Source: Ursus arctos (Eukaryota > Chordata > Mammalia > Carnivora > Ursidae). From it: a DNA stretch of 64,000 nt. Position numbers and translations under genes: made by a program. Positions within the stretch are counted from its first letter, which is position 1. Every line of letters begins with the position of its first letter. The notes beneath the pieces are model-generated. The model had not been told where the DNA came from. It did not search any database and worked only from the letters and a program-made list of their open reading frames with translations. Of the stretch, positions 11,736-22,479 are shown piece after piece. The stretch is taken from positions 51,162,475 to 51,226,474 of the forward strand of contig NW_026622808.1 in assembly GCF_023065955.2 (NCBI RefSeq), read 5' to 3'.

Positions 11736-12317
11736 TAATGCCACTTGAGTACCTTACATTTTGTTCCACACAAATGACAAAATTCTCCCTAAGAACGCAA
11801 GATTTCCTTAAATTTTTGCAGGGGTTCTTGACTGCAATTTTTGGCCAAAATTATATTTGCAATGGTCTCAGGACATATCGCTCCTAAATGTCAAATGTCT
11901 GCTACATAAGCTCATGGGAGAGGTGAGACCTTTTAACAAACCGTCTCCTCAACCCCAAGTAGACATTTAATCACTTCACCTAGAAAGGAATTGGGTTGTT
12001 TTGGGTTTTTTTTTAACTTTCCCATAAAAGATCATCGGTAGGGCTTGCTCAGGAAGATGCCGCTGAAAGGGGTTGCAAACTGAGTGTCGAGGTCAATGAT
12101 GAGACTTAGTAATACGCTGTAGGCTGGCACAGGCTCTCAATTTCGAAAGCAATACCACTGTTTGTGATATTTAAAACATTTCCTCTCCAGCACAAGAGTT
12201 TCGGTGGGTTAGTTAGATTGTTTGGTCCAATTTGCTTTTATTTTTTTTTATGATGCCTCTCAAGGTCTATCAAAGCTCTTTAGAATATTAATTTTGCATA
12301 TTAAAAAAACTCTCATC
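11736..12317. other. single-copy DNA, nothing recognised
   Basis: Ordinary AT-rich sequence between two SINEs; no gene or repeat consensus seen. Confidence 0.4.
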
Positions 12318-12475
12318 TCACAGCATCTGGGTCTTTCATCAGTGAAGCACTTGGCTCTTGATAGGGTCCCGAGTTCAAGCCCTGCATTGGACCCCACACC
12401 CAACGTGGAATATACAAAAAACACAAAAAATCTCTCACCTCCTTCTTCTCTGCCACCCCCAGAATTATAAAATCA
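12318..12475 (+). mobile_element. degenerate old Can-SINE
   Basis: The tRNA-like head survives as catctgggtctttcatcagt, gaagcacttggctcttgata and gagttcaagccctgcattgg, which includes a recognisable B-box (gttcaagcc). The pyrimidine-rich part and A-rich tail are decayed. It is more diverged than the other Can-SINEs here, so older. Confidence 0.6.
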
Positions 12476-12510
12476 ATATCTTTATCTCATTAAGCTTACA
12501 TGTCTGTGGG

Positions 12511-12544
12511 TTTGTTTTTGTTTTTGTTTTTGTTTTTGTTTTTT
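12511..12544. repeat. (TTTTTG)n microsatellite
   Basis: Tandem gttttt hexamers, about five units. Confidence 0.95.
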
Positions 12545-12734
12545 AACCACGGCAGCTTTTCCTATGATCCCTGAGATGGTTTCCTCCAGATGTGACACGT
12601 GACCATCCATGCGATAGCACATTGTTTGCTACCGTAGCAGAAGGATACCCTAACTTTTGTCTTCAATCTACTTGTTCGTGGACACATCATTTTCTCCTTC
12701 CAGTATGGAATTTTCCAGTCACCGTTCTCACTGA

Positions 12735-12920
12735 AACCATTTATTAAACACTTACTGTATGCCAGGCACAGTGTGGGTACTTTCCACACATTTGGCTCAT
12801 CCACACATCTATTCTGGGGGGCTGGTGTTTGTCTTCTTGTTTACCAGAAGGAGAAACTGAGGCTCAGAGGCTCTGTCCCTACAAGCTCCCATGGGACCCC
12901 AGTGTAAATCACATGTGACC
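12735..12920 (-). mobile_element. MIR SINE, antisense
   Basis: Reverse complement of the MIR core and 3' part: tttattaaacacttactgta, tgccaggcacagtgtgggta and aaggagaaactgaggctcag. Confidence 0.75.
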
Positions 12921-13114
12921 ATCTGAAGGAATGATTTGATTCAGGCCTAAAAACACCAGTGTTTGCATCATTTAAACAAAAGGAAAACTTTCTATGCCTT
13001 TTTCAACATGAGAATTATATTAATGTAATTTGGCATTTAAAATAATACAAGTCTTATTTAATCTAATACGTTTTCCCAGTGGCAAAAAAGAGGAATTTCA
13101 TACTGGCAGACACA

Positions 13115-13228
13115 TTCAGTGCTTAACAGGTTCAGACCTTGGTTCTGATCTCGGTTCCTCTCTGGTTCACTCTGCCACCTTGGACAACTCCACAGTCTCA
13201 GCTCTCATTGACTCATCGGTAAGGGGAA
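13115..13228 (+). mobile_element. MIR SINE fragment
   Basis: The MIR core is recognisable as ggttctgatctcggttcctc, actctgccaccttggacaac and actcatcggtaagggg. Diverged. Confidence 0.55.
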
Positions 13229-13339
13229 GGAAACAAACTCAAATTCCCTCTAAGGAGAGGGTCTAGCTCTAAGACTCAGTAATTATTATATTCTTTTTAG
13301 AAGAAAAACATTTCTTATTCTGATGACAAGAGTAACACC

Positions 13340-13408
13340 GTGTGTGTATGTATACACACACATAAACACACATAAATATACGTTTGCTTACACGTACACA
13401 TATACACT
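13340..13408. repeat. alternating TG/CA/TA tract
   Basis: Alternating purine-pyrimidine text with partial dyad symmetry: tgtgtgtatgtatacacaca followed by cacacataaacacacataaa and tacacgtacacatatacac. Confidence 0.85.
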
Positions 13409-14209
13409 TTAGTTTTTAAGTACGACAGAGCCAATTCGCTTTCCCTCTCCTTGGTCACTAATTATTTCAGAGCAATAAGCTCACTTTCACTGATCCTGGT
13501 GTTTGGATCTCCACTCTTTTGAAAAAAACAAAACAAAACAAAAAACCCTGAGTTATAAACATGGGGCCTTTGGGGGTTGTCTAGCCACCTCCCACCCCCC
13601 ACCAATCTGGCTTGACTTCAAAATTAAAGCAGACTGATTAGCAAGGAACCCCTTTTCCGGGTCTTAATATGAAATTCCCAGGAGTTGCCAGACATAAAGT
13701 GACTTGATGCCAAAACATCCAGGTGGGGAAGAAAAATTAATAAATTATAGGGATATTTTATATATACAATTCCAAATATGGCTACATGGAGTTTGGAAAC
13801 ATCTGGGTGATGAATTGAAATTTTACTTTTGCTTCAGCTCTTTGGCATAACGTAAACACAGCCTGCGAGTCCCTAGAGATAAATGGGAGCGTTGGAAACC
13901 GCAAAAGGTAGATTGAGAAAGAATCAGATTTTAAAACTGTGGCCCACGATGCTTGCCAAATGGAAAAAAAAATTCTAAAAATTCAAAGCAGTCCAAAGCA
14001 TTTTCTTTCGGAGTGAAATTAAAGATCTAGTGTCCCGGTTGCTAAAATTAGAAACTATTTTGCATATTCTTTCACCCTTTAGTTGTGAATTCGAGGAAAT
14101 ATGTGGGTTTTTTTTCATTTTAGTTTATATTTGTTTTAAAGACCTATTAATGTGCTGTTGGTTACAGTTTTCTCCTACTGATTCTACATGTGAACTAAGA
14201 TTTTGGGCA

Positions 14210-14241
14210 TTGAAGAACTATTTTCTGAAAATAGTCTTCAA
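14210..14241. repeat. near-perfect hairpin inverted repeat
   Basis: The left arm ttgaagaactatttt (14210-14224) pairs with the right arm aaaatagtcttcaa (14228-14241) around a 3-base loop, with one bulged A as the only defect. Confidence 0.85.
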
Positions 14242-14860
14242 AAGTGCTATTTCTTTAAAAGTACCGGATGAGGATATATGGTATATAGTACAGGCAGTTA
14301 CAGTATGAATTTTAAAGGCTTTCGCATGCAATTACTTGCAATAACTTAGTTTCTTTCCCAACCTATAATAAATCATGTATATATAAACGTTACAGAATTT
14401 AAATCCGAGCAGAGTTTTAGTATAATAGTATATCACTAGGAATCAGTATTTTTGTTATATATAGTACTGTTTAACATATGTGAAGTAAAATCTCATTGAT
14501 TTGGGTTTGCTAATTCAGAGTTCGTGGAGCTGGCTTAAAGTTGACTCTTCATTAGGGAAGTCGTTCTTCATAGAAAGCTCAAATTAAGGGTGTAAATAAG
14601 ACTGCAAATGGGAATGTATAAAGTACTTAAGAGTAAATTTAAAGTACTTTAGAAGTACCATTTGCATACGAAATTGTTATGCTAATTATAAGTAATTCTT
14701 ATTAAAGTAGGTCTCCTAAGAAGATCTTCTAGGCAAGTTCCCTTAGTGAATTTAAGTTACAGAATGTGGCAGAAAGTAATAAACCAGGGTTTCTTTTAAA
14801 TACTGTATTCTTTAATTCAAAATTTTCATTAATTGTAAATTACCTTTGGCTAATTAATCC

Positions 14861-14887
14861 AAATTGCTAACATTTTGCTAGCAATTT
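14861..14887. repeat. inverted repeat, 9-bp arms
   Basis: The arms aaattgcta and tagcaattt are exact reverse complements separated by 9 bases. Confidence 0.8.
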
Positions 14888-15250
14888 CAGTTCCGTTCCT
14901 AACTCTCTTCTGTAAAGTTCTAATATTGTATTTTTCCCAGTGGTTAAAATTGACACGTAGATAAAAGTTACTTTTTTAATTTAGAGGTTAAGAAAAGAGA
15001 AAAACTTTGTCACAGAAGTGGCTCAAATTAGAATTGGTTGCCTCCTCAGGTACGAGTTTCCTTGGCAATAAAAGAGTCTAAGAGAAAACTGAATAACAGA
15101 TAAAGAAGGTCTAGTACTAAACTAGTGGTTAGACCTACCACGTAAGCGACATCCTTAATCAACCACACACCAGTTGTTGGTTCCCTGGGTGTTCATATTT
15201 ATGTCCCTGTTAATGTAACGTTGAAGCAACTCTTTGGAAAGTGGAGACAG

Positions 15251-15602
15251 TGTGGAAGATAATTTGAGTTTCAGCTCCTTGAAGCAGTGAGGATGGTTGA
15301 GAACTCTGATCCCCAGCCACCCTGTTGGGTTCTGAGAAACCACAAAGGATGACTTTGGTGTCACCTATTGGGAGACAACACCTACCGTAGAACTTTCTTC
15401 TCAGATAAGACCTATCTTTGTCCTTCCTCATGACCCCCAGAAGACTCCTTGATGATCTTTTGTTTACCTACCTCTATTAAACCCTAAACTCATTTCCTTT
15501 ATTTTATTTTTTTGTGATTGTCCCCACTAAGATATGTTCTCCCTATTGCATTAGCCTAAATAGAATCATCTCTTTATTTGTCCTGTGTATTCTGTCTTTC
15601 AC
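15251..15602 (+). repeat. 5' LTR of the endogenous retrovirus
   Basis: It aligns in order with the 3' LTR: gacagtgtggaag against gacagtgttgaac; gcagtgaggatggttga against gcagcaatggttga; gttgggttctgagaaa against ctttgggttttgagaaa; tccttcctcatgac against tgtcctcgtgac; tcctgtgtattctgtctttc against tcccgtgcagtttgttttt. The expected AATAAA signal has decayed to aaatag. The left limit is uncertain by about 20 bases. Confidence 0.75.
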
Positions 15603-15606
15603 AGTT

Positions 15607-15624
15607 TGGGGCTATGGCCTGGAT
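15607..15624 (+). promoter_or_regulatory. primer-binding-site-like sequence (tRNA-Pro type)
   Basis: tggggctatggcctggat follows the 5' LTR end within a few bases and resembles the proline-tRNA primer site of gammaretrovirus-like elements (TGGGGGCTCGTCCGGGAT). With one gap the ends and most central bases agree. Decayed, so the primer class is inference. Confidence 0.6.
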
Positions 15625-15905
15625 AAGATTCGACCTCATCTTCAGATCCCTGCTTACTCCAGCTAGGTAACAAGGACAGTTCTTTCCTGACTGGTGATCC
15701 AGGGACCCCATAGTGAGTCCAGTTCCTGATCCCGTGCTCTGGATCCTTTGGCAGCAAGGTAAAGATGTGATTTTTATTCTTTTTGAGTTCTCATTTGACT
15801 TCACGTGCTGACTTCCTGTGGGCTTCAGGGCCTGACCACTTGGTGATTTCTGCAAATAGATAAATGCGTTGTAGAAATCTTATCTCTCTTTGGTTCCTGC
15901 CTGCA

Positions 15906-16499
15906 GATCGGACTGGAACCTTTTACCTTACTCAAATTGTCAATTCTGTACCAAATTTTCAATTATTATAGTTTCCTTCAGGAGCTGGCTACCATCCTCC
16001 AAATTGGAAGCTAACATTTCCAATTTTCCTCTCCCCTGCCTGGCTTAACATCACCAAGAATTTAAACCTGACTGGCCAGATCACTCTCAGACTCCAAAAT
16101 CTCAAAAAGGTCTGCACTTTGAAGCCCAGAGATTTGGTATAAACATCAAGGGAATCATCACAGCCAACCATACAGGGACCAGAATTCTCCCTGGATAAGC
16201 CATGGCTGGACCATTAAGGAAGTCTGGTCATGCATGTGGTTGTCCCGAAGGTAACCATTAATGTGGACAATATCACCCAGAGCATTAACATCCTACCTGA
16301 AGAGCATCAAGAAACTCATAACTGCACAGACCTCTTAGAATCCACTGGACAGATTACCCTCAGAGTTCAATCTCTTACTCTTTACTGGAATACAACCTTT
16401 ATATTAAAATTTTTCTTTTTTATTTTAAGCATTCCTCTTTTAAGATGCCTCATCTCTAGGACTCCCAAACAACGGATGTTTGCCACCACCTCTCAATAG
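15906..16499 (+). pseudogene. remnant retroviral reading frame, possibly env
   Basis: One frame runs 198 codons from a splice-acceptor-like site (cctgcag just before 15906) to a stop at 16497, broken by in-frame stops at 15969, 16140 and 16215. It contains several N-x-S/T sites and, near its end, a hydrophobic stretch (ILKFFFFILSIPLL) followed by Arg and Lys, as in a membrane anchor. That and its place before the 3' LTR suggest an envelope remnant; no conserved transmembrane motif is certain. It cannot encode a functional protein. Confidence 0.45.
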
Positions 16500-16653
16500 A
16501 CAGTCCAACGAGGTTGGAGAAATGCAAGCAAGAATCCTCAAGACATGATTTTTTAGCCTCTACTTTGCCCCCCTCAGGAGGTTTTTGATCACCTCTTAGA
16601 TGTTCAGCAAAGAATAATATTCATTCATCTTGAACAAAAGGGAAGACTGACAG

Positions 16654-16997
16654 TGTTGAACATTGCCTGAGCCCTGTGCTCTCAGAAAGCAGCAATGGTT
16701 GAAAATTCCTTCCTACCCTTTGGGTTTTGAGAAAGAACTACCCACCAAGGACCACTCTGTCCCCACCTCCTCTGAGCTAGGACTCGCTTTCATCCTTCCT
16801 CAGTGACTCAGAGAAAACTCATCTCCATTTGTCCTCGTGACTCTCGTAAGACCCAGGCTGACTTTCTTGTTTACTTGCCTCTGTAAGACCCAAGGCCCCC
16901 TTCCCTTCTTTGAGATATTCCTCATTAATGATATGCTCTCTTGCAATGGACTGAATAAAATGATCTCCTTTATTGTCCCGTGCAGTTTGTTTTTCAC
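16654..16997 (+). repeat. 3' LTR of the endogenous retrovirus
   Basis: It starts tgttgaacattgcctgagcc after a purine-rich segment (aaaagggaaga). It keeps a better polyadenylation region than the 5' copy (gactgaataaaatgatctcc, then tattgtcccgtgcag). Its similarity to 15251-15602 covers the whole length, but many differences imply an old insertion. Confidence 0.75.
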
Positions 16998-16999
16998 GG

Positions 17000-18344
17000 T
17001 GGAAATTTTTGTTGAAATCCATACGTGACCACTTACACCCCATAGGCTGGAGAATGTGGCCCATACAAGGAAGCATGGAGGGAGAAGTTGAGAGTAAGGT
17101 GGAAATTCACAATTCTGCAGATTTCATCAGTGGTTGTTCAGGGCATAGAGTAGTCCTCCATATAGTTCAGACTAATGGAATAATTGCCAGATATCTCAGC
17201 TGGGGCTGTGTCAACACCTCCACAAAAACTCTGATCCTCATTAATTTTATCTCTTCCCACAAAAGCCAATTATTCATGCCCAGAGAAACACAGGACATGA
17301 AAATTTCCTGACTGCATGGCTATTTATTTTCTGTAGATGAAACTGAATCAAACTTGTCAAACTTAAAAAAAAAATAGTTGTTCACTTTCTGCTGCTTATC
17401 GCTAAAAAGATGTCAATCTCAATCTATTGTACAGGTCAGTTCCTGTGTTCTCATGTCAAATAGATTTTCTTCCCCTTCTACCTTCAGTATTTTACAAGCA
17501 CTGGGAGTAAGAGGGAAAAAAAAAAGATCAGAAGATAAAAGAATAGTGGAGAAAATGTAAAATTAGAATAAAATATGTAAATTGGAAAACCAAAGATTTC
17601 CCTCCATAATTGAAGATATCATCATAAAGGAGAACTTATCTTCACAATCTACTTTGTCTTCAAGTTTAAAGTACAGAGAAAATAGATCTACCTTTTGACT
17701 GATAATACAAAGCCTAAGTTGCTTACATCGCTTGTGCCGTTCAAGTACTGTTTTCAAAAATGGCATCCAGAACACTCTGTCTTAAGAGGATGAACTGTTA
17801 TTTCTGTAGCTTTTAATAACTGACAACTCCACATTTACATCTCAGGCTGTACATAAACTGTCAGCATCCAAATTTGCCCAGACAAACAGAATTGGAAAAA
17901 ACAAAAATAACATGAGGAAAAAATGCGTTATTAACAGCTGTGTAAATAACAGCGACAACATTAACTAATAAAAGGAGACCAGCAATCTCAGTAAGAACCA
18001 AAGAAGGAATTCAAGTTGCTGTAAATAGATGTAGAAGGGTTGGCTGTGCTTCGACTCCTTTCCAAATTCAGTTTTCTTTCAAAGTTACTGCATCAAGGAG
18101 CCTAGAGGAAAACCTTTTATGGCAAACTCTTCTGTAAGTAAAGAAAAACTAACAAGAAAGTGAAAAAAAAAAAAGTATCTTACCTACCACTATCATGGAG
18201 AGAGAGAAAGGAAAAGAAGACCAGTTATTACTCTCATTTCCTTCATCAGTTGCCTGATTTACACATTTTTATTTGAAGGGGACAGCACAACCCTCCAAGT
18301 GCAAAAACAGTGAAGAAGCTTCTTCACTCCCTTTAACACAGCCA
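17000..18344. other. single-copy DNA flanking the retrovirus
   Basis: No further LTR, repeat consensus or exon recognised. Short A-runs lie near 17370, 17515 and 18160. Confidence 0.4.
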
Positions 18345-18460
18345 TTGGTTGCGCTTAGTCAAAAGTCTTTTGGTTGCTGGTAATAGAAACCCTTCCAAAC
18401 TTGCTCCAGCAAAACAAGGGATTTTGTTTAAGAGCTTCCAGGGGGATCGCTGGGGACTCA
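18345..18460 (-). mobile_element. LTR-like repeat fragment
   Basis: ttggttgctggtaatagaaa, cccttccaaacttgctccag and caaaacaagggattttgttt resemble the reverse complement of a dispersed mammalian repeat whose other end reads gggtttctgtcacttgcaac; compare 20160-20490. Family not assigned. Confidence 0.45.
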
Positions 18461-18504
18461 ACATTGAGAAGTACAATTGGGTCTTGTCAAGAAATGATGA
18501 TTGT

Positions 18505-18800
18505 GTACCTGAAATTTGCCAGGCATCATTATACTTGCTGAAGGCCAAGCTGAAATAGACCAGCAGCGGCCCTGCTCCCATGAACTTGCATTCCAGGTGG
18601 GGAGACAGAATATGAACACACAACTGCATAAATAAGAATGTCAAATACTAGTATGAAGAAGATAAAAGAAGTATGTATTATACCAAGTAAGATTAAACAA
18701 GAGTCCTGGAATTAGGGAGAAGGGGAAATGAGGGCTTCTTGCAGTTGGGAGAGTTTCTTAAAGAGATGACACTGGCCTTGAAATCTAAATGAACTGGAAG
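18505..18800 (-). mobile_element. L2 LINE fragment, antisense
   Basis: The order of tgccaggcatcattatactt, ctcccatgaacttgcattcc, aggtggggagacagaatatg and a decayed gagcagagacc-type block matches the L2 3' end in reverse complement. Confidence 0.65.
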
Positions 18801-19335
18801 AGGCTGGAGTTGTGTGCCCTGTAAAATCTAAGGGAACGGCTTTGCTTGCAGAAGGAACAAGTCAAAAGTTGGAAGACTAGAGCCTGCTGTCCAATAGATG
18901 AAGGATGTTAACATAGTTTGCATCTTTTGTATTAAGTCTTCAAAATCCAGCGCGTATTTTATACTTAAAACACATCTCAGTTTCGATGCTAAATTTTCAA
19001 TAAAGTAAAATGTCTTCCTACCAAAATAATAAAGTGTTTTTAATGGGAAAATATTTTATACTGCTTCATTTTTTAATTAAAATGTAAATTAATTAAAATT
19101 TGATTTGACTTAAAATCAGTTCCTCAGTTGTACTAGCTCTCTTTAAAGGGCTCAAAAGCCACATTAGGCTTATGGTTAACATTTTGACTGGTATAGAACA
19201 AGAGAACAAGAAATTCGGGGGAGTAGAGGTGGATGGAGTGAGAAGAAGGAAAATTGGCAATGTAAGCCTGGTCAACAATGGTAAGAAATTTGGAATTTTG
19301 GCTTTTATTCTAAGTATAATAAACAGCTATTAGAA
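18801..19335. other. AT-rich single-copy DNA
   Basis: Contains ggcttttattctaagtat near 19305, which may belong to a continuing L2 relic; otherwise nothing recognised. Confidence 0.35.
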
Positions 19336-19783
19336 GTATATTAGTTTGCTATTTCTAATGTGACAAATTACCACAAACTCAATGGCTTAAAACAACATGA
19401 ATGTATTATTATCTTATAATTTTGATGGTCAGAAATAAAAAATGAGCCTACCGCAGCGCTGGTTGTTTCTGGAAGCTCCCAGGTGGAATTCATTCCTTGA
19501 ATCTTCCAGTTTCTAGAGCCTGATGGCACAGCTTGGCTCACGGTCACATCTTTCCAACACTGTTTCCTCTGTGCCTTGCCTTCGTCTATCTGACCCTCTG
19601 CCTCCCTCTCCTAAGGATCCTTGTGATTGCATTGGGCCCACTCAAATATTCCACAAAAATGCCCCATCTCAGGATCCTTCACTTGATTTGGATCTCTTTT
19701 GCCATGTAAGGTAACACATTCTCAGGTTAGGGGATTACTCTGTGGACATCTTCGAAGAGCCATCATTCAATCTACCACAGACA
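19336..19783 (-). mobile_element. MLT1-like MaLR LTR, antisense
   Basis: Typical reverse-complement text: tatattagtttgctatttct, aatggcttaaaacaacatga, then ggatccttgtgattgcattg, gggcccactcaaatattcc, ttgccatgtaaggtaacaca and attcaatctaccacag. The subfamily is not fixed. It lies in the opposite orientation to a related LTR at 23350-23770. Confidence 0.7.
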
Positions 19784-20159
19784 GTTTAAGCACAAGTGAA
19801 GTGTCAGGTTCTCATACAAACTTTTAAAAAATCAGACTGGCTGTTAGGTCAAGAATGATCTACCCATAAATAAGTAAGAAAATGGGCTAAGAGCTTGTTC
19901 ACAGAAACCCAGTTAAGAGTGCGTGAACACACCGTGAGAGATAAGCTAGTTCTTGTCTATCTAGCCCCTCCCCTGCTCATCCTTTGGAGAACTGCTCACC
20001 CTCGCTACAGTCAGGAGGGCTGCCAGGGCTGCTGCTGCCCTAACAAGAAAAAAGGATACAGGACTCAAGCCTAGCCAGTCATCACTGTCCAGTCACCTGA
20101 CCGTGATGGTTAGTCCAGCAATGAGCATGGCACTCAAAATGAACTGTTCATCCTGAATT
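19784..20159. other. single-copy DNA, nothing recognised
   Basis: It includes aaatcagactggctgttagg near 19830, which resembles an L2 segment, but is too short to assign. Confidence 0.3.
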
Positions 20160-20490
20160 GTTCAGTTTAGAACTGGAGAAAAACTCACTTTGCCCCTATG
20201 CTCATGGAATCAAAAATACACAAATCAGTAACTGCAAGCAGCTGACCTTTCTGCATGTGGAAAGAGCTTATCTGCAAGGGGAGAGAATTGGCACCGGTAC
20301 ATAGAATAAGGTGGAGCCTGGGAAGAAGAGGAAAATCCTGATCAAACAGTTTGAGTCCCTCCATCGAGTCGTGTCTGAAGCCTCACTGTTGGGCTCTCTG
20401 ATGGCATTAAACAAAATACACTTCCTTTGTTGCAAGTTTGAGTTGGGTTTCTGTCACTTGCAACCAAAAGAATCCTGGCTAATTCAGGTC
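20160..20490 (+). mobile_element. LTR-like mammalian repeat
   Basis: It ends with gggtttctgtcacttgcaac followed by caaaagaatcctggctaatt, a frequent terminus of an old mammalian LTR-like family. The upstream part is poorly conserved. Confidence 0.5.
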
Positions 20491-21394
20491 TCGGAAGGAA
20501 TGGGAACTGGAAATAGATGCATTTCTTCTATCTCTGAGGGACTACATGTTCTCTCATTCCTCTCTACATTCAGATTCTTCTTTTGTTCTCTTTCCCTGAA
20601 AAACCATTTGCTCAGCTTGTCTGTGCACATAACAAAGATGGTTTTATCATTCTAATAGCCTTCCTGAGAAGATCCAGCAGAAACCAGCATGGGTGAATTC
20701 CAACGAGAAATCCCTAGGACAGAGAATGTGAATGACCAGCTTCTGTCTGGTGACTACCCAAGGTTCAGAAGGTCTGTCTCTTGGGGTAGTGGTGAGGGCA
20801 TGTCTCCGAGCAGTAGTTGATTATCATATGCAAAAAACTCCTTGCTGCCCCTTGTTCTCCTTAATGCTACCCACAAAGAGCTTGTAATACATCTGTATGG
20901 TCAAGGAATGGACATCCTTTCTTCAGTGATTCCAACCTAGGTGGAGGCAAAGTTGCTCTTTCCATGGCCCAACTAAGACAAGAGATATCTGAGCTCTAGT
21001 TGTAAGTCATCTGCTACCAATTCATCAACTTAATTTAGAAATGACCACTTAATATGTTGGCTTATAAATTTTCAAGTTTAATTTTAGGACCAAGGATGGG
21101 GATATTGGACAGTTCGCACAGAGAAGGAAGAAGTAAGTGGAGGGCCAGACTGATAATGAAGGTTGGGAATCTTGCAGTTCAATAAAGTACTACTAGGGCT
21201 TAAGATCATTTGCCAGCTATCTCACTGACGCTGTGGTTCATTTTTGACTGTCTTCTATATTAAATAGCAACGTGTCAGAATCTTTTTTTTTTAATGAAAA
21301 CTTGCCCAGTTCAGAGAGAGAGAGTTCATGATGGTTGAATGTTGATCAAACTGATAGAGATTTTTATGAAGTTTGCATCACTATCCTCCCTTAC
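20491..21394. other. single-copy DNA, nothing recognised
   Basis: No exon or repeat consensus that I can support. Confidence 0.4.
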
Positions 21395-21660
21395 TTGTTC
21401 ATTCATCAGTTCAACAACTACTTACTGAGTCTCAACTACGATTCAAGCAGTTTTCTAGGTACTGGAACATAAAGAACAAAAGACAAAAACTCTACTGTGG
21501 CGTAGCTTCCATTCTTGTGGAAAGAGGTAATAAACTAAAGAAGTAAATAAAGACTATTAAATGCTGGTAAGTACTATTAAATGGTGAGCGGTAAACCAGA
21601 GGACTCTATTTTCTTGTCTGAGAAAGGAGAGGACAGAAGGTGGAGGTTACTTAGTTTAGA
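21395..21660 (-). mobile_element. L2 LINE 3' fragment, antisense
   Basis: ttgttcattcatcagttcaa, ctacttactgagtctcaact, ttttctaggtactggaacat, cttccattcttgtggaaaga and aataaactaaagaagtaaat follow the L2 3' end in reverse complement. Confidence 0.75.
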
Positions 21661-22479
21661 GATGGTAGTCACAAACTAGCTACAACCTCAGAGTATGTTT
21701 TCTGCTGGGTTCCTGTCTGGGGGGCCAGGTATCAGAAATACTATGGTGGAAAGGTTTGAGGAGAGACATCTGGCAATTTGGGGGCCAAGAGGGAATGGTG
21801 CTGACTGCTGACCGCATAGATAAGGAAGTTTATGTATCTTGTAACTCAAGTAAGCAAAACCATTGGTTCACCACCCAAATTCTGCACACTAAGTAGGTTT
21901 CCCATTCTGACCATGAGAAGCAGTGTCAAGGAGAGTTGAAATCTTGAGCAGTTAACTGGGAGAAGAAATGTCACTGCCATTCACTTGGTTCTCTGACAAT
22001 TGCTTGGATAAAAAGTACCCTCTATCGTTCATACTGCCATTCATTTCTGACACATTAATATTGAATCTCATAAATAACAAAATAAAGATCTCATAGTTTC
22101 CAAATTTGAGAAAAGGTTAAAATATGAATTTGCTGCTATTTGCCTATGAAGTTTAGACAATGACCAGGAATCGAAGTAAACTGAATCAAAATGTTACTAT
22201 TTTTCTATAATTCTGAATTGGTTTTTACAAGCATACACACTCACATTTTCAAGCAGTGTTTTTGGCATTGTCTTTTCCATTAACGTGAATGAAGATAAGG
22301 GCTTACAAACAGAGCTTAAATGAAATGTTCTTGTCATGGAATTTAGTCCAACGTATAATAAATAGGCTTTTGGGCAGCAGAATATGAGGCAGCGTAGTGG
22401 GGTCTGTATTTCCTCAAAGCTCCAGACCCACATATCTACTTGCCCATTGCTCCTTAGATGTCTCAAGGTCAGTTCAAAC
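21661..22479. other. single-copy DNA, nothing recognised
   Basis: No credible gene or repeat consensus recognised. Confidence 0.4.

Larger units (their letters stand above)
13411..15250. other. repeat-free AT-rich DNA with inverted repeats
   Basis: No transposon consensus is recognised in about 1.8 kb. It holds a stem-loop-capable inverted repeat at 14210-14241 and another at 14861-14887, an octamer-like atttgcat near 14660, and several taatta/taattaat motifs. This could be a conserved non-coding block, but sequence alone cannot show that. Confidence 0.4.
15251..16997 (+). mobile_element. degraded class I-like endogenous retrovirus with two LTRs
   Basis: Two related roughly 350-bp blocks in the same orientation (15251-15602 and 16654-16997) flank about 1.05 kb. 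A proline-tRNA-like primer-binding site follows the first block and a purine-rich segment precedes the second, so the order is LTR, PBS, leader, remnant gene, purine tract, LTR. Most of gag and pol, and much of any env, is missing. No clear target duplication is visible outside. The family name is not assigned. It is an old fossil that cannot be expressed as a virus. Confidence 0.75.

Noticed and set aside
12327..12400. tRNA-like segment with a B-box
   Set aside because: No cloverleaf; it fits a degenerate Can-SINE head instead.
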